Below are positions 1 to 4,514 of a stretch of 9,855 bases of DNA, piece by piece. Source of the DNA: an uncultured Oscillospiraceae bacterium (lineage in GTDB: Bacteria; Bacillota; Clostridia; Oscillospirales; Acutalibacteraceae); NCBI GenBank assembly GCA_900552285.1, contig URYV01000052.1, positions 1-9,855 of the forward strand. Reading direction: 5' to 3'. The notes below the pieces were generated by a model that searched no databases, had not been told where the DNA came from, and saw only the letters and a program-made list of their open reading frames with translations. The position numbers were made by a program, and so were the translations under genes. The stretch's first letter is position 1. Every line of letters begins with the position of its first letter.

Positions 1-86
1 ATCACCGTATGGCCTTCCGCCAAAAATTTCTCCGCAATGCCGCGGCCAATGCCTGTACTGGTCCCTGTCACCAACACCTTCATCAT
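1..86 (-). CDS. Short-chain dehydrogenase/reductase, 5' end only (partial)
   Basis: Only the first 28 codons are in the window; the gene continues past base 1. The visible N-terminus is a beta strand followed by the nucleotide-binding glycine motif TGTSTGIG at residues 7-14, then an alpha helix, which is the classic start of the Rossmann fold of NAD(P)-dependent short-chain dehydrogenases. Two ATG codons are adjacent (86 and 83). The first is placed 7 nt after a perfect AAGGAGG site (94-100), so I choose 86. The start overlaps the stop of the short upstream ORF by 4 nt, which suggests translational coupling. The substrate cannot be told from this fragment, and the catalytic Tyr-x3-Lys lies outside the window. 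Confidence 0.85.
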   Translation of the reverse strand, partial: MMKVLVTGTSTGIGRGIAEKFLAEGHTV

Positions 87-202
87 CCGTCAACCTCCTT
101 AAACAAAATAAAATCACGGTATTCGTGAAGCAGAGCGTTGAGCCCCTCAACGGCCTCGCCTTTTTCGACGATTATCGCCATAACCGCAACTCTTGTTTCC
201 AT
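83..202 (-). pseudogene. Truncated TM1266-type (Fe-only hydrogenase system regulator-like) ORF
   Basis: This 39-codon ORF starts at ATG 202 with GAGG 7 nt upstream. Its first ~31 residues (METRVAVMAIIVE, then LNALLHEYRDFI) match what I remember of the TM1266 family, small ACT-like proteins of about 80 residues found near [FeFe]-hydrogenase maturation genes in Clostridia and Thermotoga. After HEYRDFI the family normally continues with a Gly-Arg-Met-Gly stretch and a second half. Here the frame instead reads LFKEVDG and stops, because it runs straight into the ribosome-binding site and start of the dehydrogenase. The C-terminal half is therefore missing. It may be a decayed gene joined to new DNA, a short leader ORF coupled to the dehydrogenase, or an assembly join. 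The family match is from memory, not a search. Confidence 0.6.
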
Positions 203-219
203 AATAAAACCTCACTTAT

Positions 220-254
220 AAAAAATCCGCCGTACCTGCGAAAGGATACGGCGG
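220..254 (-). terminator. Rho-independent terminator in a leader, minus strand
   Basis: On the minus strand the lower arms CCGCCGTA (254-247) and TACGGCGG (234-227) form 8 bp. An upper CCT/AGG step with one bulged base closes a UUCGC loop. A run of six T follows (225-220). It ends only 7 nt before the GAGG ribosome-binding site of the TM1266-like ORF. It could simply end the ferredoxin/BFD/rubredoxin transcript, or act as a conditional terminator for the genes to its left. Confidence 0.8.
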
Positions 255-290
255 CAGCCAAAACGGAAATTGCCTCGCACCTTCACGCAG
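236..290 (-). promoter_or_regulatory. Possible attenuator: alternative pairing against the terminator
   Basis: In minus-strand RNA, CUGCGUGAAGG (290-280) can pair with CCUUUCGCAG (245-236): ten pairs, one of them G-U, with one bulged U. The second arm is the upper stem and loop of the terminator at 220-254, so the two upper structures exclude each other. This is the layout of a transcription attenuator or riboswitch leader. I do not recognise a known class: no T-box sequence and no SAM-I core is visible. The function is inferred from pairing alone. Confidence 0.35.
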
Positions 291-377
291 ATCTCTCTTT
301 GTGTCGGATAAAGTTTTCATTTTAGATCGGCAAAACCTCACAGGCGAAAAACGAGTTCGGCCCGCCGAAAAAGCCGT

Positions 378-530
378 TTATTCGGCTTCGAAAGCGTCCT
401 TGGAAAGGCCGCATACGGGACATACCCAATCATCGGGAATGTCTTCAAAAGCGGTTCCGGGGGCAATTCCGCTGTCGGGATCGCCGATTTCGGGGTCGTA
501 AACATATCCGCAGGGACATACGTATTTCAT
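378..530 (-). CDS. Rubredoxin
   Basis: Fifty residues, the usual rubredoxin size. It is a soluble one-electron carrier with a single iron bound by four cysteines, used in Clostridia to pass electrons to rubrerythrin, superoxide reductase or flavodiiron proteins. The aromatic/acidic core (GYVYDPE near residue 8, DIPDDW at 30-35) and the second knuckle CPVCG (37-41) are canonical. The first knuckle is odd: residues 5-8 read C-P-C-G, whereas the family has C-x-x-C-G, so one residue is missing between the two ligands. The change is in frame, so a simple indel error of one base does not explain it. GGAG lies 9 nt before ATG. It sits 38 nt after the BFD-like gene and probably shares its transcript. 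Confidence 0.93.
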   Translation of the reverse strand: MKYVCPCGYVYDPEIGDPDSGIAPGTAFEDIPDDWVCPVCGLSKDAFEAE

Positions 531-568
531 AATTATTATCTCCTTTTATCGTTTAAATATTTCAGGTG

Positions 569-784
569 TCAGCCGCTTATGATTTCGGAAATGACGCCCA
601 TAATTTTGTCGTGACATCCTCCGCAGCCGGTCGAGCAGTTTGTCACCTTTTGAACCTCTTCAAATTCTTTTTCGAGATCGGGGAAACGGGTGTGCTCATG
701 AACCGCCTTTTCGATGTCGGCATAGCTTACTTTTTTGCACTTGCAAATAAGCTCGTTGGGGGCAATATTCACTTTAATCACCAA
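569..784 (-). CDS. BFD-like [2Fe-2S]-binding small protein
   Basis: A 71-residue protein with the BFD (bacterioferritin-associated ferredoxin-like) cysteine pattern: C14-x-C16 near the N-terminus and C54-x-x-C57 inside CSTGCGGC (50-57), with helices between. The family binds a [2Fe-2S] cluster and occurs alone or fused in nitrite reductases, NifU-like and oxidoreductase systems. An extra Cys at 50 is present. The start is uncertain. The open frame begins at TTG 784, directly followed by GTG 781, and neither has a convincing ribosome-binding site; the best upstream purine run is GAAAAG. A separate promoter-like element lies at 818-846. The context with ferredoxin and rubredoxin suggests a small electron-transfer or Fe-S handling set; the partner enzyme is not in the window. 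Confidence 0.8.
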   Translation of the reverse strand: MVIKVNIAPNELICKCKKVSYADIEKAVHEHTRFPDLEKEFEEVQKVTNCSTGCGGCHDKIMGVISEIISG

Positions 785-817
785 CTTTTCAAAAAATAGC
801 TGTTTTAAGCCGTCTTT

Positions 818-846
818 ATTTTAACACACTTAAATTCAAATGTCTA
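818..846 (-). promoter_or_regulatory. Candidate promoter for the BFD-like and rubredoxin genes
   Basis: On the minus strand, TAGACA (846-841) is separated by exactly 17 nt from TAAAAT (823-818). Each hexamer has five of six consensus bases. The -35 begins 3 bases after the ferredoxin stop codon. The predicted start near 811 leaves a ~27-nt leader before the BFD-like gene. The last two genes could thus be transcribed independently of the ferredoxin gene. Confidence 0.5.
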
Positions 847-848
847 CA

Positions 849-1559
849 TTATTCGATAATTTTTCCGTCGAGGGATATTGTCACCACCTGCCACGGAATG
901 AATTTGCCGCTGCTTTTGAGCGCCTCCTTTGCCATGTGCTCAAGACCGCCGCAGCAGGGAACCTCCATTCGCACCACCGTCACGCTTTTAATGTCGTTGT
1001 TTTTGATTATTTCGCAAAGCTTTTCGGAATAGTCGGTACCGTCAAGCTTGGGGCAGCCAATCAAGGTGACGCGGTTTTTAATGAATTTCTCGTGAAAATT
1101 TCCGTAGGCAAAGGCGGTGCAATCGGCGGCGATAAGAAGATTTGCGCCGTCAAAGTAGGGTGCGTTTGTCGGCACAAGCTTGATTTGCACCGGCCACTGG
1201 GAAAGGCGGGACAAGGGCTCGCCTACCGCCGCAGCGGGGGCTTCTTTCTCGGCGCGGTTGAAAACACGAAGCTTATGACCGGGACAGCCGCCCGCGTGAG
1301 GCTCAAAACCCTCTTTCTTTTTATTTTCCAAATTCTTTTTGACCTCGGTCTCGTTATATTCGGCAGCCTCCCGCTCCACAAAGCTTATGGCCCCGGTGGG
1401 ACATGAGGGCAGACAGTCGCCAAGCCCGTCGCAGTAATCGTCCCGAAGCAGCTTTGCCTTGCCGCCCACCATGCCTATTGCGCCCTCGTGACAGGCGTTT
1501 GCGCAGGCTCCGCAGCCGTTGCATTTTTCCTCGTCTATGTGAATTATTTTTCTTATCAT
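849..1559 (-). CDS. 4Fe-4S ferredoxin-domain protein, clostridial two-part type
   Basis: 236 residues. The N-terminal domain (1-60) is a double 4Fe-4S ferredoxin: C13-x2-C16-x2-C19-x3-C23, then C43-x5-C49-x3-C53-P. The second motif lacks the expected middle cysteine (Leu46), leaving seven cysteines, so the second cluster may be 3Fe-4S or have another ligand. A linker follows with GGCPGHK (C92). The C-terminal half (~120-236) has conserved-looking cysteines at C147, C169 and C202-C203 (PCCGG). I have seen this architecture in anaerobic Clostridia beside Crp/Fnr regulators and hybrid-cluster protein genes; the reaction is unknown to me. Start ATG 1559 is set by AAGGAGG 8 nt upstream. It heads the minus-strand redox group and is divergent from the Crp/Fnr gene. 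Confidence 0.85.
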   Translation of the reverse strand: MIRKIIHIDEEKCNGCGACANACHEGAIGMVGGKAKLLRDDYCDGLGDCLPSCPTGAISFVEREAAEYNETEVKKNLENKKKEGFEPHAGGCPGHKLRVFNRAEKEAPAAAVGEPLSRLSQWPVQIKLVPTNAPYFDGANLLIAADCTAFAYGNFHEKFIKNRVTLIGCPKLDGTDYSEKLCEIIKNNDIKSVTVVRMEVPCCGGLEHMAKEALKSSGKFIPWQVVTISLDGKIIE

Positions 1560-1572
1560 AAAGATTACCTCC

Positions 1573-1601
1573 TTGATTTTTCGTCCTTATTATAATATAC
1601 T
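1573..1601 (+). promoter_or_regulatory. Candidate promoter of the Crp/Fnr gene
   Basis: TTGATT (1573-1578), a 17-nt spacer and TATACT (1596-1601) on the plus strand. Predicted start near 1608. The palindrome at 1616-1631 would then lie just downstream of the start, where a bound protein would block transcription, consistent with autorepression. Confidence 0.5.
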
Positions 1602-1617
1602 GAGCAAAAACATTCTG
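1589..1617 (-). promoter_or_regulatory. Candidate activator-dependent promoter of the ferredoxin gene
   Basis: A perfect -10 TATAAT lies at 1594-1589 on the minus strand. The hexamer 17 nt upstream, CAGAAT (1617-1612), is a poor -35. A good -10 with a poor -35 is typical of activated promoters, and the TGTTG-N6-CAACA palindrome overlaps the -35. It shares its DNA with the divergent plus-strand promoter. Confidence 0.5.
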
Positions 1618-1631
1618 TTGTTTTTCCAACA
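1616..1631. promoter_or_regulatory. Candidate Crp/Fnr operator, TGTTG-N6-CAACA
   Basis: Two perfect 5-bp half-sites separated by 6 bp have the same geometry as CRP-family sites (TGTGA-N6-TCACA). The centre at 1623.5 lies about 41.5 bp upstream of the start estimated for the ferredoxin promoter, the class II activator position. It lies beside the gene of a Crp/Fnr regulator, the obvious candidate to bind it. The start site is estimated, not measured. Confidence 0.45.
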
Positions 1632-1645
1632 AAGGGGAGATTTTT

Positions 1646-2317
1646 TTGAAAAATTATTTTGATTTTTTAATCACAAATCCTCTTTTCAGGGGTGTGACCG
1701 ACGAAGGGCTCACAAAGCTTTTGGGCTGTGTTAAACCGACGGAAGAAAGCTTTAAAAAGGGCGGAATAATCCTCCCGGCGGGGCAAAAAACCGACCGATT
1801 CGGTATTCTGCTTTGCGGCAAGGGCGTGATTGCCCACGAGGATTTTTGGGGAAACAGAAATATTATTTCGCCCCTTCTCCCGGGACAGATTTTCGGCGAG
1901 GTTTTTGCCCTTAAGAGCGGCGCGGTGACGACGGTGGGAGTCTTTGCCGAAAGCGACTGCGAGGTTTTATGGATAAAATCCGAAAGCCTTCTGTCCTCCT
2001 GCACCGAAATTTGTCCCTGCCACGCCGCCGTCACGCGAAATCTCATCGGGCTCCTTGCCGAAAAAAATCTTAAAATGAACGAAAAAATAATTCACATGGC
2101 CAAAAGAACCACCCGCCAAAAGCTTATGTCCTTTTTGTCGGCAAAGGCGGCCGAGGCGAAAAGCGAAAGCTTTACCGTTGATATGGACCGCCAGCAGCTT
2201 GCGGATTATCTTTCGGTGGAGCGCAGCGCCATGTGCGCCGAGCTGTCCCGCCTTCAAAAGGACGGCTATCTTTCCTATAAGGGTAATCGTTTCAGACTTT
2301 CGGGCAGGAATATATGA
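1646..2317 (+). CDS. Crp/Fnr family transcriptional regulator
   Basis: 223 residues, normal for the family. The N-terminal cyclic-nucleotide-type sensor barrel (~10-115) includes LFRGV at 13-17, HEDFWGNR (64-71) and PGQIFGEVFAL (79-89). A long dimerisation helix follows (~125-160), then a C-terminal winged helix (~165-220) with helix-turn-helix DRQQLADYLSVERSAMCAEL (181-200). It carries cysteines C119, C123 and C125 (CTEICPC) just before the long helix, plus C28, C57 and C105, so a redox or Fe-S signal is possible though unproven. The start is TTG 1646, chosen because AAAGGGGAG ends 6 nt upstream and the protein aligns with family N-termini from there. It is divergent from the ferredoxin gene and likely controls it and itself. 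A strong terminator begins right after the stop. Confidence 0.92.
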   Translation: MKNYFDFLITNPLFRGVTDEGLTKLLGCVKPTEESFKKGGIILPAGQKTDRFGILLCGKGVIAHEDFWGNRNIISPLLPGQIFGEVFALKSGAVTTVGVFAESDCEVLWIKSESLLSSCTEICPCHAAVTRNLIGLLAEKNLKMNEKIIHMAKRTTRQKLMSFLSAKAAEAKSESFTVDMDRQQLADYLSVERSAMCAELSRLQKDGYLSYKGNRFRLSGRNI

Positions 2318-2350
2318 AAAAGTGCTTTGGATGATCTCCAAAGCACTTTT
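2318..2350. terminator. Strong terminator after the Crp/Fnr gene, probably bidirectional
   Basis: A perfect 14-bp stem, AAAAGTGCTTTGGA with TCCAAAGCACTTTT, encloses the 5-nt loop TGATC and starts one base after the stop codon. The plus strand has a T run at its 3' arm followed by GATTTT. The minus strand reads five T, so it can also stop transcripts arriving from metI. Confidence 0.9.
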
Positions 2351-2432
2351 GATTTTAAACAGACAGTCGTCCCACGCAAAACTCATACTAAACCCGTTTC
2401 AAAGAAGCCGATAGGTATCGTACATTCAAAGC

Positions 2433-2451
2433 CTCCCTTGTGTAAAGGGAG
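2433..2451. repeat. Possible remnant of a clostridial dispersed hairpin repeat
   Basis: A 7-bp stem CTCCCTT/AAGGGAG with a 5-nt loop, followed by a CG-rich tail. It resembles the CTCCCTTGTG-type intergenic hairpin repeats I associate with Faecalibacterium/Ruminococcaceae genomes. Only one copy is in the window, so repetition cannot be shown here. Confidence 0.35.
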
Positions 2452-2628
2452 CCGAAGGCACCGAACCGCAGCCGTTTATATCGGGGAGCCGGGGACAGCA
2501 CGAAAGGTCGATTTCAACCTTTCCACAAGGTTACCGACATTAAGCAGGCGTTTTCTTCCTCTGCCTTTGGGATAGGAAAAAACGTTTGTATCGGACTAAC
2601 CGAATTCGAATGACGTTTTCGACATTTG

Positions 2629-2671
2629 AACCTGCCCGACGGCGTACAAAGGTACGCCGAGCGGTGAGGTT
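2629..2671. repeat. Large imperfect hairpin downstream of metI
   Basis: The inner stem CGGCGTAC/GTACGCCG (2640-2659) is 8 bp with loop AAAG. It is extended through small internal loops to an outer AACCT/AGGTT stem. There is no T run on either side, so it is a poor intrinsic terminator. It could protect the 3' end of the metQNI message or be part of an intergenic repeat. Confidence 0.5.
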
Positions 2672-2704
2672 TGTTCGCTACAGGCGTTTTTAACATCCCA
2701 AATG

Positions 2705-3409
2705 TTATTTCTTGAGACGTTTGTCGCTCTTTCTTGTCAATGCCGTACCCACCGACTGGAACACCTGAACAAGCACAATGAGAAGCACAACGGCAAGGAG
2801 CATAACCATATATTTATAGCGGTAGTAGCCGTAATTTATGGCGATTTTTCCGAGACCGCCGCCGCCGATTATGCCGCTCATGGCGGTGTATCCGAGAATG
2901 GTGGTGATGGCGATGGTGATGTTTGAAATGAGGGAGGGCATACTTTCAGGCAACATAACCTTAACAATGATTTGGAAAGGCGACGCGCCCATGCTCTGCG
3001 CCATTTCGATAACGCTGGGATTGACTTCTCTAAGGCTGCTTTCCACAAGTCTGACCACAAAGGGGAAGGCCGCAATGGTCAGGGGAACAATGGACGCCGC
3101 CGTTCCGACGGCCGTTCCCATTATGGCTCGGGTCAGCGGGAAAACCAAAATCATCAGTATAAGGAAAGGCACCGAACGGAGCAGGTTTATTATGACGTTG
3201 AGCACCTGCATAACGGGCTTCGGCAGCGGAAGCACCCCGCCCTTTTCGCCGGCCACAAGCAGCACGCCCAAAGGAAGACCGATTATTATGGCAAGAGCCG
3301 TAGACAGCACGGTGACATAAAGCGTTTCCCACACGGCGGACAAAAACTGAGTTTTTACAATTTCGGCGGTTTCGAGCCATTCGGGAGAGTTAAAAAAATC
3401 AGTCAGCAT
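2705..3409 (-). CDS. metI: MetI, permease of a D/L-methionine-type ABC importer
   Basis: 234 residues, close to the usual ~217-230 of MetI. It forms the transmembrane channel dimer that couples to MetN. About five membrane segments are visible (near 20-50, 65-90, 95-120, 150-180 and 200-220). The cytoplasmic coupling loop carries the EAA-type motif, EMAQSMGASPFQIIVKVMLP, around residues 135-155. Before it are the MetI-typical LLRSVPFLILMI and FPFVVRLVESSLREV; after it comes GYTAMSGIIGGGGLG. Start ATG 3409 lies inside the 3' end of metN (11-nt overlap) with GGAGG upstream, so translation is coupled to metN. It is the last gene of the operon. No clear intrinsic terminator follows. Confidence 0.95.
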   Translation of the reverse strand: MLTDFFNSPEWLETAEIVKTQFLSAVWETLYVTVLSTALAIIIGLPLGVLLVAGEKGGVLPLPKPVMQVLNVIINLLRSVPFLILMILVFPLTRAIMGTAVGTAASIVPLTIAAFPFVVRLVESSLREVNPSVIEMAQSMGASPFQIIVKVMLPESMPSLISNITIAITTILGYTAMSGIIGGGGLGKIAINYGYYRYKYMVMLLAVVLLIVLVQVFQSVGTALTRKSDKRLKK

Positions 3410-4418
3410 TTCCGGTTACCTCCTCGGCGGATATGTCCTCACTTTGGGACAGGAATTTTATTGCGCGCTCCAGATTATTCTGCTCATTTTTCACGGCAAG
3501 AAGCATGGTTCCGTAGGCCTTGCCGCCGATACTTTTGGTGGAAGCATAGCAAATGCTGGCCTCTATCCCCTCTTTAAGCGCCATTTGAGCAATCATGGGC
3601 TCGTCGGTGGCGTCGGCGCCGTTGAAAACGACGCGTATATAGCGGTAATTTTCGTCCTTTTCCGACAAAAACTCCTCGGAGGAGCCTTCGGGGAAAACAA
3701 GACGTTTGGCCGCCGAGGACTTGGGATGGGAAAAGACCTCGGATACCGTTCCCTCTTCGGCAACGGCGCCGTTTTCGAGAATCGCCACCCTGTTGCACAC
3801 CCGCTCGACGGCACTCATCTGGTGGGTTATGATAATGACCGAAATGCCGGTCTTTTTGTTTATTGTCTGCACAAGGTCGAGAATGGAATTTGTGGTTTTG
3901 GGGTCGAGAGCGCTGGTTGCCTCGTCGCAAAGGAGAACCTTGGGCTCGGTGGCAAGGGCGCGTGCAATGGCCACCCTCTGCTGCTGACCGCCCGAAAGCT
4001 GAGCCGGATAGGCCTTGGCCTTTTCGGCAAGCCCCACAAGCTCAAGAAGCTCGGCGGCCTTTTTCCTTGCCTCGGCCTTGGGCACGCCCTCAAGCTCGAG
4101 AGGAAAGCACACGTTTTTAAGGCAGTTTTTCTGCATGAGCAGATTAAAGCCCTGAAAAATCATGGTTATTTTTCTTCTTGTCTCCCTGAGCTCCTTTTTT
4201 CCGAGGCTGCCCATGTCGACGCCGTCGAAAATAACATTTCCCGACGTTGGCCGTTCAAGCATATTTATGCATCGCACGAGGGTGCTTTTCCCGGCGCCGC
4301 TCATGCCGATTATGCCGTAGATCTCGCCGTCGTTTACGGTCAGCGAGACGTCCTTAAGCGCCTCGACCTTTCCCGACGAAAGGGTAAAGGTCTTGGTCAG
4401 ATTTTTTATTTCAATCAT
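3399..4418 (-). CDS. metN: MetN, ATPase of a D/L-methionine-type ABC importer
   Basis: 339 residues, typical for MetN. It hydrolyses ATP to drive uptake through MetI. Walker A is GMSGAGKST (38-46), the Q-loop is FQGFNLL (88-94), the signature is LSGGQQQR (141-148), Walker B is VLLCDEATSALD (161-172) and the H-loop is H199. A C-terminal NIL domain (~258-330) is present; in E. coli MetN it binds methionine and shuts the transporter down, so substrate feedback inhibition is likely here. The Q-loop has Gly90 where His is common. Start ATG 4418 has GAGGTG 6 nt upstream. It follows metQ after a 96-nt gap with a strong stem and overlaps metI. Confidence 0.96.
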   Translation of the reverse strand: MIEIKNLTKTFTLSSGKVEALKDVSLTVNDGEIYGIIGMSGAGKSTLVRCINMLERPTSGNVIFDGVDMGSLGKKELRETRRKITMIFQGFNLLMQKNCLKNVCFPLELEGVPKAEARKKAAELLELVGLAEKAKAYPAQLSGGQQQRVAIARALATEPKVLLCDEATSALDPKTTNSILDLVQTINKKTGISVIIITHQMSAVERVCNRVAILENGAVAEEGTVSEVFSHPKSSAAKRLVFPEGSSEEFLSEKDENYRYIRVVFNGADATDEPMIAQMALKEGIEASICYASTKSIGGKAYGTMLLAVKNEQNNLERAIKFLSQSEDISAEEVTGNAD

Positions 4419-4456
4419 TTTTTCACCTCATCGGCCGAAAACCGACCTATACAACA

Positions 4457-4491
4457 ATTGGTACCGTGGTAAATCATACCACAGTACCAAT
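4457..4491 (-). promoter_or_regulatory. Intercistronic stem between metQ and metN
   Basis: Arms ATTGGTAC-x-GTGGTA and TACCAC-x-GTACCAAT enclose a 5-nt loop. On the plus strand x/x is a C-A mismatch; in minus-strand RNA it is a U-G wobble, so the 15-bp stem is unbroken only in the operon transcript. No U-run follows. The likely role is to protect the metQ message or lower metNI expression relative to metQ. Confidence 0.65.
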
Positions 4492-4514
4492 CAAAACGCA
4501 ATTTAAATTTTTAA

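Larger units (their letters stand above)
2351..2704. other. Gene-free region between converging transcripts
   Basis: These 354 bases hold no ORF with a ribosome-binding site or a recognisable product. They hold several inverted repeats: CTCCCTT/AAGGGAG (2433-2451); two overlapping small stems around 2505-2531 that share an AACCTTT arm; and a large imperfect hairpin at 2629-2671. I see no clear T-tailed terminator for metI here. The density of hairpins suggests remnants of dispersed intergenic repeats. Confidence 0.6.

Noticed and set aside
216..320. 34-codon minus-strand ORF running through the terminator
   Set aside because: No ribosome-binding site before its ATG, no family resemblance, and it ends inside the terminator's T run; more likely chance within a structured leader.
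203..377. T-box riboswitch in the leader of the TM1266-like ORF
   Set aside because: An AGAGAG stretch and a terminator are present, but the leader is too short and the conserved T-box sequence is absent.
840..1406. 188-codon open frame on the plus strand
   Set aside because: Antisense to the ferredoxin-domain gene, whose cysteine motifs and SD are convincing.
3444..4472. 342-codon open frame on the plus strand
   Set aside because: It lies antisense across the clearly conserved metN gene, has no recognisable domain, and is explained by the codon bias of metN.
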